Shown here: one piece after another, positions 1-10,843 of the stretch
How the letters are laid out: every line of letters begins with the position of its first letter
How positions within the stretch are numbered: the stretch's first letter is position 1
Origin: Branchiostoma floridae
Taxonomy: Eukaryota; Chordata; Leptocardii; Amphioxiformes; Branchiostomatidae
DNA: 64,000 bases
Assembly: GCF_000003815.2 (NCBI RefSeq)
Contig: NC_049982.1
Location: 26,229,689 to 26,293,688 of the forward strand
Direction of reading: 5' to 3'
Translations under genes and position numbers: made by a program
Notes under the pieces: model-generated
Database searches by the model: none
What the model was told of the DNA's origin: nothing
Seen by the model: only the letters and a program-made list of their open reading frames with translations

Positions 1-1900
1 TCTCGTCGTTGTAAGTAGTCTTAAGTAATCTGTATGTTCGTAATTTGTTGTTGTTGCGCATTGCTGTAACCCATGTTTACCTTCGTTTAGATCTTAGTAT
101 GATACGCGTAGCCTCGGAGCCATTTAGCAACTGCGGTTTACATAGGGAGGACTTTTATTTTGAGTTGTTTTCTAGCACGATGAAATGATTCTGAGGAAGT
201 TGTAGTTGTATAGAAGTTTGTCCTGTTTAAAATCTTGCCGAGTAATAGTGTTGGTGATCACGCAGGTGGACACAGCAACATGTAAAAGCACTATTTCACC
301 CATTCTTCGTTAAAGTGTGCAATTGCTGTCGCTAAATAGGATAGAATAAATGGTGGGTTGTTTCGACTCGTTCGTAAATATTTTCAATCAAACGCACTGA
401 ATAGACAACTGGACAACGGCAATTTGAAAATACAATCTTTTGTGATTTTTATTACTTTTTAGCGATGAATATAACGTCTTTATTCCCTCTCACATTAGGC
501 GAAAATCGATCGGAAGACTAGTCTACGAGCTCTAAATGACATTTTCGTGAGTTAGACGTCCGGTGTTCTCACGATCATCTTGCGATTTTTAGGGATCGCC
601 GGCGATTTTCAGGGGTCGTACGATGGTCGCGGCGCAGCGAAACATGTTCTTAACATAAGCGACAAGTCGCAGGAGATCTCTGAGATCGCAGACCTCGTTA
701 CCGAGTCGCAAATCGCGCGTGCAAATCGTGCATTCCTCGCAAGGGTATCGGTCGACATTCGATCGATAGTCGTGCGTCAATCCAGCACAGACCTAGTTAC
801 TAATCATCGAGCGCAAATCGAATGGCGACGTTCGGGCGACGTTCGCCCGACTTTCGTTTGTTTACAAATATTGAATTTCTGAGAATGTGAGGGTAGTTCT
901 GACATTGTGGCCCCTGTGGCAGTATAGGCTGGCTTTGTGACACAATTTCTTTTCTTTCGTCATTTCTATTATGCCCGCGCATTCCATTAATAGGTTAAAA
1001 AGATTACAACAACAAAAGAAGCCACATTTATTGATATCTGCATTTCTGTGAGGAACGTTTTGTGTTACTTTGTCCGCGTGCAAGAGGTCATGGGAGGTTC
1101 ATTCTTATAGACGGATTCAGAGATGATCACACGAGCCTCGCTTATATGTGAGGGGGACAGTTTTGGGGCGAAAAATACGCAAGACCATCTTAAGATCTTA
1201 AAATCAGCCGACCTTCCTGCGATCGCAAAGTACGTACGAAGATAGTATATAATGTGAGGGGGGTATTAAAACAACCGATAACACATATAGAAGCGCCACT
1301 CGCCGTACACCTGCAGTACATCTTCTGAAGCCAAACGAATCGGCTTTAAAGTAATGATCACAATGATTTTGAGCTTTAGTAGATAATCAAAAGATGCCCC
1401 AATATTCGTGTACCTGATCTGGAGGAGGCCGCGAACTTATTGATCATCCCTCTTATGAGACACGCGGTCTCCCAGCAAGCGCTCAGCTCGCATGATTGCC
1501 AAGATCTGCGTTCAAACGTTACGAGCTAATGTTTTCCTTATTGTTCAAATATGGGTAAAGCTACGGATAGCTAGGGCTAGGTGAGGGCAAAGACTTATAA
1601 TGCGGGTAGCCTAACATTGTTATCAGCACGAACTTCCAGCAGCATTACCGTTCCAGTTCTGAAAAAATGTTTTCAAATAAGTCCTGCGTTCGAACGTTAC
1701 GACTGTTTAAAGTTTAAGTTGTCCCTGTTGTTGAAGTCCGGGCAGTTAGGGTCTTGAGGTTCAAGGGTAACTACTGAAGCTTAAGAAATTGGTATTATTA
1801 GAAAGAGCTGCCAGTCCGCATTTCTGAGCTGAAAACCGTTTTTAAAGATTTTCCTGGGTCCGAAGGGTACGTGTGTTGAAAACGTAAAGCTAAACCAAGG
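1..1900. other. Gene-free left edge, repeat-like
   Basis: I see no supported coding exon here. The longest open frame (580-882, +) lies in a stretch full of short GATCGC/GCGATC words and has no recognisable domain, so I treat it as chance. Similar words recur near 1190-1250, which suggests a decayed DNA transposon, but I could not fix its ends. Confidence 0.5.
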
Positions 1901-1904
1901 TTAA

Positions 1905-2964
1905 GCCCCGGTCACAAAGCGCGTACGATTCCTTGCGATGGACTATTCCGCATATCGTACGATGAGCGCAGTACATCGCAAGAAAATCGTAAGCATCGCA
2001 AGCCATCGCAACGCATCGGATGGTGTTCAAAATTTCTCCAGCGTCGCACGATTTTTCACTTGTGTCTCTTCTGTATAGCCGTCTGACCGCTTTTGTGCTT
2101 CTTTAACCAACAAAATGTGGACATAGCTGTTAAATACCTTCCTATAATATCTTTAACTGTAAAAATAAATTTAAAAAGACCATGACAACAAGAGTATTAC
2201 AAGCAAAAGTTCAAATCAAGCGCGAGTGCTGGTATGGTTATCTCGGCCTGCTTGCCGGCTCTACGTGTCAGGCTCTTTCGAAGATCGTATCATGATATGC
2301 TATCAACAAAAAGATGCCATCAAACAAAAATCAAATGATAAGCATTATATCATATATATTTCCGACTCATAGAGCTTGCCTTTATGTTCGAGTTGTCCCC
2401 ATGGTTATTACGATTATGGTAAACTGACCCAAGACCGACGAGAGCTGAGATTTGATCTAATCATAAACTCACGTGCATGAAGCAATCAAACAATTGTCTA
2501 CATCACCTGTGCGGGGCGCGCTGTTCTCTGGTTGCGACTGTGGCAGTTGCGACTGATATATTTCCCCCTTTCGTCAATATCGACAATATCAGGGAAAACT
2601 GAAACCATCACAACATGCTAAAAAATCATAAATCTATAACCTCATCAGTAGACAAAAAATGCCGTAATGAACTCTGCTATGGGGGCAAATAAAATCTTAC
2701 GACGATAGCGAAATTTTGAACATGTTCAAAATCCATTTCAGCTCTATTTTTCGCCATACGACGCTCCCCGATTTACTATGATCCACTGCGATTGACGCAG
2801 GCACGCTCTTATGACCTCATCGTACGATGCACTACGCGCTTTGTGACCACGGCTTTATATACTTAAACCATTGCTTCCGATTCTCCCCCGACTTACGACG
2901 CACTGCGCTTATCCTGCGCATCGGAAGGAATCGCAAGGAATCGTACGCGCTTTGTGACCGGGGC
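1905..2964. mobile_element. 1.06-kb non-autonomous DNA transposon with 35-bp perfect TIRs and TTAA target duplication
   Basis: The left end begins GCCCCGGTCACAAAGCGCGT and the same 35 bases appear as the reverse complement at 2930-2964 with no mismatch. Both ends are flanked by TTAA (1901-1904 and 2965-2968), the target duplication typical of piggyBac-type elements. There is no transposase-sized ORF inside, so it is non-autonomous. A second, diverged copy of the terminus lies inside at about 2832-2857, which points to a nested or rearranged relative. Assignment to piggyBac rests only on the TTAA site. Confidence 0.85.
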
Positions 2965-2990
2965 TTAAAGCCACGACGCTAGTAGCCTAA

Positions 2991-4610
2991 AAGTGGGGTC
3001 ACACCTGCGTATATTTTCAAGCCGCATGAGTTCCATTTTGACATTTTGGCTAATTTCTTCCATACGCGGCCGCACAAGACGCACCTCAAACGCATCTGAA
3101 TCGTTTTTGCAAAGTTTCAAGTACGCAGGCAAACGAAAATATACGCCCTGTACGCCCGACAGTTTTGAACAAAACTATCATTCGTACGCAATTTGGTGGC
3201 TAAAACGTTATGGATACGCAATACATGGGTCCCACGTTGGTCAAGTGTGGTATGGAGACGCTATATGTTTGCGCTTTATACGCAGTAATACGCGGATATC
3301 GCAGTATTAGGAGTACATAGCGTACTTACAGCGCAGACGCAACGCCATGAACATGCATATAACGAATGCCCACATATATAGGTCACCAGTTAGTATCGTT
3401 CGTTCTGCGATCAAGGGCGAACGTTCCATAATTGTTTATTTTACGCCTAGTGTTTGGTAAACATCTTGAATATGTTTGGTGGAGTGTATGTGTATTTATT
3501 TTCACCGAAATTTTACATGCAAAGCGTTTGGGTATTTGATTTATAATTACATACCTAGATGATATAGGGAATCATTAAGGGCAAAGTGAAAACTAACACA
3601 ATCTTAACAGTGTATATATCTTTTATTGTAAATGATGGCCCACATTGCTGTAAAAGTGTAGTGTCACTGCTTCACTGTTTCTCAAATAAATAATAAATCT
3701 CTTCACTGTTTGCTCATCAATGTTCTACTTGCACTGCTTGTAAACAAAAGTATACGTAGGACAAATTATTCCTCTGACACAAAATGTTCAATCGGCAATG
3801 CTAGCAAACAAAAGTACAGTCAAACCTGCCCGAGCGACCACCTCTTCTCAGCGACCACCTGGCCATTTCGACCGCTTTTTCTCGGTCCCGATTTATTTTC
3901 CCATTGACGTAAGCATTAAGCGACCTTTTCTCAACGACCACCTGGCCAACGCGACCGCGACCGGCCCAAATTGGCACCCATAACGACCGCATCATTTTTC
4001 AAAATTGAGGTTTTCATCGATTTTTTATGATAACTAGCGCGATGTTGTGCCGAAATCGTCAAGTTTGCGTCGGATTTTGGGGTTAAATTACAGTTTACAG
4101 TGTGCGTGTTGTATTTGACATTAAAGACCTTGCTTCTTTGCGTGCGTGCAGTGTGCTTGCTATTTGCCATCAAACACAACGGAAACCATTTACACTTTGC
4201 ATCGGGCATGTTTTGAGTTGATACTCTTCTCAGTGACCACCTGTCCAAATCGACCGATTCTTTCCGGTCCCCCGGATGGTCGTCTTGGGCAGGTTTGACT
4301 GTATACGTAACAGAGATTGGAATGTAATTGAGCACCAGGTGCATCAGGCATGCGGTCGGCAGACGTTGTGTGCATCCGGAATACGCTTATCATACGTAAC
4401 TCAGACGCAGCTATTCGCAGCAAAGAAATTATGTTGCGCACTTCAAATGCAAATCATATGCACCTCATGCGGAATAGAACGCTGAAGTCGTAATTCATAC
4501 TCCAGATGACGTATAATTCAATGTATTCCAAAACATTCCAAATGTTGGGCGAACGGCCGGCGTATTGACAGAATTTCATGCGGAAATATACGCAGGTGTG
4601 ACACCACCTT
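2991..4610. mobile_element. 1.6-kb element with imperfect TIRs, interrupted by a nested MITE
   Basis: The left end contains GTCACACCTGCGTATATTT (from about 2998) and the right end carries its reverse complement around 4583-4602. No long coding frame is visible; the ORFs at 2993-3310 and 3931-4344 look like chance frames. I could not identify a convincing target site duplication. It lies only 22 bp from the TTAA-flanked element to its left. Confidence 0.65.
3817..4301. mobile_element. TA-flanked MITE (CAGTCAAACCTG termini), nested
   Basis: Both termini read CAGTCAAACCTGCCC inward and TA flanks each end (3815-3816, 4302-4303), the signature of a Tc1/mariner-pogo type insertion. It is 485 bp, has no transposase ORF, and sits inside the larger inverted-repeat element. 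The internal 'GCGACCACCT' words match the 'GCGGCCACCT' words of the element at 15183-16095, so the two belong to one superfamily. Confidence 0.8.
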
Positions 4611-5534
4611 ATCATCAGAAACAAATCTCCGTATTTATGAGTTAAAACCGTTGTCAAATAGTAAATGTAGAAACTTTCGCGGTAGTTTTATGTTCGCGGT
4701 TTTCGCGGTGGCAACCTCACCGCAAATTTGAAACCACCGCGAACATTTTCCTTATGTCTTCTACTCGCGCTACCTACGGCAACACCTTCTCGCTACATGT
4801 ACGTAGTATACATTGTCACTGTATTGTGATAATGACATGTTTGAGGTACTAGCACCTGCTACTGCCACACGTACACACATACGTACAATGAACGATTTTC
4901 TAGTTCGCATTCTGTATAGTACTATGGTAGAAAAATATTACTGTACTACGTATTCAGAGGGTAGATAGATCAGTGTCAGTTGATCACGCCAGCACTGTCA
5001 AAGTCAAAGGTGAACTGTTCTGTCCGTTTTAAGCACACTTGCCGAGTAACCAATGACCGGCTTCCGACTGGCGGTTCATAGAGGCGCCGGGTTTTCCATT
5101 ACATTGCTGTATGTGGCTTCAGTACAGTAGTGTGAATGCATTTAAGTTTGCGGGGTGGCTCTACCGCTAACTCAAAACCACCGCGAACTCTCCATTTTCC
5201 CCCAACCACAAATTTAAATCACTCGAACTTAAATGAATTTACTTATATCGTCTTCGGTGCTAACTCAGGTGACTTTAATACGACAGCAATTGCCCGACAT
5301 GCGGCCGAAGGACTATAGGTTTTCAACCACTCTTTTGGCTCACCTCAAACACGGGTCCTCTAATTACGTCCTATCCGAGGGACGGCCCTAGACCTTGGCC
5401 CTAGCCGAAGCTGTTAGGAAAGAAGTGTGAAGTGCATTTCCCAAGGACACAAGATCGGTGGCATTAGTAAAAACGGATTCGAACTCAGAACATCTAAGAT
5501 TGGATTGCAATCCACCTCGCGAGTTGGATTTTCT

Positions 5535-5656
5535 ACGATTTTCTCCGCTCGCTAACAAATAAACAGTAGTGTGTACAAGCGTACGGTGGGCGTGACGCGA
5601 ACAAGTGCAGGCGGTAATGATCAACGCCGCGGGTGGGGCGACCTACAGAGCCACAT
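5535..5656 (+). repeat. Dispersed repeat, copy 1 of 2
   Basis: About 120 bp starting ACGATTTTCTCCGCTCGCTA and ending CTACAGAGCCACAT recur almost unchanged at 9036-9153, with only a few substitutions and small indels. The near identity suggests a recent duplication or mobile copy. No coding potential is recognised. Confidence 0.8.
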
Positions 5657-5967
5657 TAGTAAAAACGGATTCGAACTCAGAACATCTTTGTAAAGTGAGT
5701 TAAAGGAGGACGATTAAAATGACCCAATCGGATTACATTTTTGTCATGTGAACACAACTAATCCGATTGGATTGCCCATTTTCGATTGGATTGCAATCCA
5801 CCTCGCGAGTTGGATTCGGTGGATTTCTGAGCAATCCGATTGACCAGAATCGCCCATGTGAACGCAATTGGATTGGAGTCCGGCTTGTTTCGTGGTATTG
5901 ACGTCATACATACTGGTACAGTGGACATTAGACATACTGTAACAGTGGGGTTTAAGCGCTGCCAAAC

Positions 5968-6070
5968 TAACCACGCCAACGGCTCTAGATCTTTTGGTGT
6001 TGTGGTTTGGACGTTGGATTTGTAATCCGCCGACCCGGGCCAAGTTCGATCCCCGGTATCGGCATGTTTG
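5968..6070 (+). repeat. tRNA-like SINE head
   Basis: The stretch contains a B-box-like AGTTCGATCCCCGG at about 6042-6055 preceded by a degenerate anticodon-arm-like GTTGGATTTGTAATCC. The cloverleaf is not clean: the A box is poor and the acceptor arms do not pair convincingly. I therefore call it a tRNA-derived SINE remnant, not a functional tRNA gene. Confidence 0.45.
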
Positions 6071-6785
6071 TTTCTTTCTGTTCTTACTCGCCCCTCTGAA
6101 TTCTTACAATACAATCATATCCACAAGATCGCAGAAATGTACGATACACGGATTAGTAAAGACGTTTATGGCCACGTTTGCTTCCAAACTGAATCACTAC
6201 GGTTAACCACATACGGGCGCCGCAAGATTTTCCGGAACGTTCTTTCAAAATCGGCAACGCGGCAGAAGACTGACTGGTTCATTTTTGGCACATGAAAATA
6301 ACGTGTGGTTTTCGTTTCTCTTCTGTCGTTGGATTGATTGTCCCAACACCACTAAAAAGCAACTATTCAACGAGAAAAACAGTCGGAAGCGTGTCTGAAC
6401 AGAATATCGAGCTTTGGTTACTTCACTGCAAGCATGGGCGAGCCGTTTTTTTAAATGAAACACGGACATCTTTTATTTCAGAAAAAAGTATGTAATGAAG
6501 TCAAACGTTATAGTGGCAGTTTCTCTTATTCATGCAACTTCTTCAACAGATACATAATTTGTCAAGTTCTTCAACCTGACGTCTGACACAGGTCACGTAC
6601 ATGTAGGAGCATGTGCGTAAACCGATGCAAGATGTCAGAAACATCAGAAAATTTTACATCTGTTCTTTATGCACCGTGTAGCTTGGAATTTCTATGTGAC
6701 TAAACAATAGGCCGGGAGACATCAAGAAAAAGTACAATATAGAAAGCCCGATATAAACGAGTAACAAAACTTCACAAACAGCCGG

Positions 6786-8600
6786 AGCCTAGCCTCTGCT
6801 TGGAGAGTAGGTCCGGGCCGCCCTCTTCCTGTCTTGTCTGTTTATGTCTCCCCCCTGGGGACTAGACCATCCATATGGGACAAAAACTGGCGCGTAACTG
6901 GAGGGACACACGCAGAAGCTAGTCGACTTGAACTATGGTGGAGAATTTCTGTTCTAAAGTCCACCATTGGGGTACAGAGGGATAATACTACGGCCATTTG
7001 TGACCAAAGAAAGTGTGGGACTACGAAGCTGCATGGGTCATCTGCGAACCAGTGAGTAAGATTTTAATTTTTTGTTTTACGGAGTAGGGGGGAGGGCATA
7101 AATTATTTTTGCCACCGATTTCCACCGTGCGTGGTGAGCGCTTGTCGCAAAATGCTAAGATTCAGTAAAAGACTGATTCATGGTGGAAGAACGGCGGCCA
7201 CACTCACTGACTGAACATTTCTAGATCTGCCCTAGGCGTGAATATTGAATGAAACAACGTTAACGATGTTTCATCTGAGATAAAACCACACATGAGAAAA
7301 GCTGGTAACTACTATAGTAAAGCTCAAACGACGGTGGTTTATAAAAAGTGGGAACATGCATATGCATGGGGTCAGTCGGCATTGCTGAAATATAGACACG
7401 TTCTGCTTGTTGTAATTAGAAATTCCGAGCGATCAGGCTAATTTTTTTGCACCTTTTCGTAAAATCATAGACATTGAATTACTGAAACCATTAATTGCTG
7501 TTTGGATAACGTTTATTGTACGCTTCTCCTTCTATATGTATCTAGTCTCAATTCGTTACTTCATACTGAAGAGTTCTAGCTCTTCTTTGTTTATATCTAG
7601 ACTGAAAACGCGCGAAGCAGGCCTGGCGCGAACGTAGCCCATGTGGACTTGCGAATCATTCAATCAGTAAGGGACAGTTCGGACACGATTGTTGTGGAAG
7701 GAGGTGCGTCTGGTGCGTCGGGGTCTCTGCACATGTGAAGAGGAAAAAGTTTCCATGGCCTTATCTCGTCCAAGACGGACAATGATTCAACAGTTTCGCC
7801 CGTCCGTAATACTACAAATGTTGTCGTTTCACTTTGGAATCAAGGATTCAAAGGATCCCCCCCCCCTGCACGGGCGTTATTATCGTACGTTCCCTTCAAG
7901 ACTTCCATAGCACATTTACCCCCCACTGAGTCTGTTGTGAAGACAGCGGTTTGCCGCTGGACATGTACTCCCCAAGCAGACGTTTGGCTCCAGCTGAAAA
8001 TATTATTATATGTTGGAAATGTACAGTCAACATATGCTCTCTCTCAGACACCTCTATGAAGAATGGATTGGCGCCTTATAAAATCTTGCAATAATGGCAT
8101 AATTGACAAATATGATATCAATACCACTTACCTCTGAGTCTGACCATTATTCAATTTATTGAACACAAACGCTACACTGTTGTTCATAATTCAGAAGTAG
8201 ATTGATTAGGCCTGTTTTTGAAATAAAGATTTAGAAGTGTTTTTTATAGTTCTCCAAATAGTGGGAAATAAGGTCACGTCACGTTTCTCACATACTTTGA
8301 TAACCACGAATAAGAAATGATTTCATGTGTTTGTTACTCCCCAAAACTTTTTATCACAAGTTTTTTTTTCACCCTTTGAGAGAAACAGTTATACTGCGCA
8401 GGCAGTAAATGCCAGGGGAGTTTTTCTGACAGATAGAGGGATTATTTATTGCCTTCCCGCGCAGCGCCGGAGGGGAGGTGCTATTATTACCTTGGCATGG
8501 ACTGACTCCACTGATCTCACAATGTGGAGAATGAAAGCAGAAAAAAAGGTGCTGATATAGTAAACACATTGTTTCTTAGTTTATAACACATACAACATGA
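6786..8600. other. Gene-free spacer with transposon ends
   Basis: No supported exon. The word CTCTGCTTGGAGAGTAGGTCC near 6794 and CCAAGCAGACGTTTGGCTCC near 7973 belong to a terminal-repeat family also seen near 10241, 18533, 27031 and 27690. Short ORFs here (6834-7055, 7689-7910, 8327-8560) show no domain or splice support. Confidence 0.45.
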
Positions 8601-8916
8601 TGTTCCAGAGTTCTATATTACGGGATGTTCCCTTACAAATCCGCCTGGAGTACGTAACTTCCGGTATTTACCGCAGGAGGACGCACGCGGCGAAAATGGA
8701 GACAGATTTCGGCGAGAAGTACCGAGGATAATACTGCCGAGACGGATGTTCTTTTTCGACAAAAACTCATTCAAATGTCTTTAGTTGTCAGGCGACCATT
8801 GACCCGTTTTACCACCCTACACAACACTGCCGCGCTGGTCCCGGCGCTCGCAGGCCCGTTTACAACCCGCCCCGCAGAGCCGCGCTCGCATTGGCACGCC
8901 GTCCGCTCGATTTTCT

Positions 8917-9036
8917 TAGCCTGTATCATCCTCCGTTACGGTAGTAAACTGCTGGCTAACGACTTTCGCTTTCCGTGGTTAGCAAGCGAAAGTCGTTAGC
9001 CAGTGGTTACTACGGAGGATGATGATACTCAGGCTA
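8917..9036. mobile_element. 120-bp near-perfect foldback element
   Basis: The left arm (TAGCCTGTATCATCCTCCGT onward) is followed, after a short spacer, by its reverse complement ending at 9036. Both arms share GGCTAACGACTTTCGCT next to the loop. Arms of about 52 bp with a loop of roughly 15 nt would fold into a long hairpin. It abuts the second copy of the 120-bp dispersed repeat. Confidence 0.85.
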
Positions 9037-9153
9037 CGGTTTTCTCCGCTCGCTAACAAATAAACAGTAGTGTGTACAAGCGTACGGTGGGCGTGACGCG
9101 AACAAGAGCAGGCGGTGATTAACGCCGCGGGTGGGCGACCTACAGAGCCACAT
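9036..9153 (+). repeat. Dispersed repeat, copy 2 of 2
   Basis: Nearly identical to 5535-5656 in the same orientation. It follows directly on the foldback element, whereas copy 1 is flanked by different sequence, so the foldback is not part of this repeat. Confidence 0.8.
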
Positions 9154-10237
9154 GTTGACTTTTGCTCCGAATGTCAAATACAACAATGGTTGCCAAAATC
9201 TTTAACTTTCGGCCGATTATCTCATTTGGAGGTTTTTCATTATCTATTTTACCAGGATAAAAAAACACGCTGTTTTTCACGTTTTCCGGGACACATAAAA
9301 TTGTGACTAATGTTTTACAGTGACATAACTCACAGTTTCACTCATGCGGAATGATTTCCGAGTTTACCCGAAGAGGTCACGAAGAGGTGAAGTAAGGAAA
9401 TCTGGTAAGCTCTACATAAGCCTGGCACTGAATCCCACGAGACCCATCTCCTGGGACAGGCCATGTTTGGACAACACATTTGTACAGAATCAAATAGTGA
9501 CAGAAACATGAGGTTGGCTCTTTATATAAAGAAGTTCTAACGATAGTGGGGGCCAGTGCCCTCCAGGGTAATGCTGAGTAACTTTCTGTCCTCCCGCACC
9601 TACATCATCTGACTAGGCCTGTCCTACTCTTTGCGGAAGATGAATAGTTGCTGTTTTTTTTTTTTCACAGTAAATCTTTCGATATACAATTACAAATGAT
9701 ATCTGTAATGAAAGTTAATAAAGCAACATAAATTGCTGCCAGTAAACTACCTTGATACGGTAACCATAATATTTTTCATACTTCAGTCAGTTTCCGTTCT
9801 CCAAACTGACGTTACGACCATGGACTAGCAGTGCCCGCGATTTCTTTGTTCTGGGTCAGCAGGGTCTGGGGGAGGCAGAGCACGCAGAGCTGCCACTACA
9901 TGTACAAGCCCACAACTGTACATCTACTTGGAGAGTGCGATGCTCCCGATGTACAGAAGGGGGCGTTGCGGCACAGCTCCCTGACATTCTTAGCCCGATC
10001 AAAAAAATGACTAAGTCCTGGAGGGTTGTTGGTGGTCCCGGACTACCTGATCTGCCGGACTAGTCCTGGACCCCATCCCGGCACCAGCCGGGACCACTTG
10101 GGACCTGCTGACCCAATTTCAAACAGGTCCGGACTAGTCCAAATTCTCTCGGACCACTTCGGACTGGGCCGAACTAGTCCGAACTAGTCTGGACTAGTAC
10201 ATTGGACTTCCAGTTTTGCAGAGGCGGTCCCATTAAT
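9154..10237. other. Gene-free spacer
   Basis: I see no coding exon. At about 10030-10200 there is a degenerate run of GGACTAGTCC/GGACCACT words (a palindrome-rich low-complexity tract). A short run of T occurs at about 9653-9665. Confidence 0.5.
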
Positions 10238-10362
10238 CTCCAAGCAGATCCACGTTGGCGTAATATAGTATCAAACCCACCGTGCCCCTCTGACTCCCTT
10301 TGGCTGACTATACTCCTTGACCAGCTTTGATTCTATCTTATGGCACCGTAGGATCTGCTTAA
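10238..10362. mobile_element. MITE with TCTCCAAGCAGATCC termini, right end interrupted
   Basis: This shares the terminus TCTCCAAGCAGATCC and the internal words (TATAGTATCAAA, ACTATACTCC, CACCGTAGGATCTGCTT) with the intact relative at 27031-27162. The right terminus stops at CTGCTT where the palindromic element at 10363-10572 begins. The continuation AGAGAGTAGGTCC appears immediately after that element, which shows a nested insertion. Confidence 0.7.
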
Positions 10363-10572
10363 GCCCCCTTTACAAATCAAGAATTTAGCTCGGCCGAGGT
10401 GTCAGCGAGTTCTAAATTACGAGGAGGCATGAACCTGATGCCTACGAACAAATGGCAGAGTTTCTTCGTCGGCATATGCATCAGGGTCATACCTCCTTGT
10501 AATTTGGAGCTCGCTGACAACTCGGCCGGGCTAAAATCTTGATTTGTATTAAAACGGGGCTTAAAGGGGGCT
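10363..10572. mobile_element. 210-bp palindromic MITE inserted into an older MITE
   Basis: The arms GCCCCCTTTA and TAAAGGGGGC bound the element. Long inverted arms share ACAAATCAAGA, GCTCGGCCGAG-like and AATTACGAGGAGG words in mirrored order around a centre near 10460. It interrupts the terminal sequence of the neighbouring MITE, so it is the younger insertion. No coding capacity. Confidence 0.75.
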
Positions 10573-10843
10573 TTAGAGAGTAGGTCCAACACCTGCCCGA
10601 GCCATGGAGGTCCTCTCGCCTTAGTTGCATTTCACTGCCCTGGACCTTGCAGGCGTGAACTACTTTTGTGATTAATAAGTGAAGAGATACACAAACAGTT
10701 TTATAGAATTCCACAATCAACATGGCGTCTCACACTGGTTAAAAGTCAGTGGGGCCCAGTAGTCTATTAGCAACACGCCCAACCCACTAGCCGAGCCCAT
10801 TGATTCCGGAAACCCCTCAGCTTGCATCCTTGTCATCATCAAC

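Larger units (their letters stand above)
4611..6785. repeat. Repeat-rich spacer with MITE and SINE fragments
   Basis: No coding exon is supported. Seen here: two pieces of a family carrying the word TTCGCGGTGGTTTT or its complement (about 4660-4750 and 5135-5250); a minus-strand SINE fragment near 5340-5400; and repeated words of the type GATTGGATTGCAATCC around 5500-5870, which look like a decayed inverted-repeat element. Confidence 0.55.

Noticed and set aside
580-882. 100-residue ORF near the left edge
   Set aside because: It is dominated by repeated GATCG/CGATC words, with no domain, no splice context and a similar repeat near 1200.
8697-8732. ATG in a CpG-rich context coding METDFGEKYRG, and the nearby frame from 8775 with a mitochondrial-leader look
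   Set aside because: The first stops after 11 codons. The second runs straight into the foldback element without a usable donor, and I found no downstream exons.
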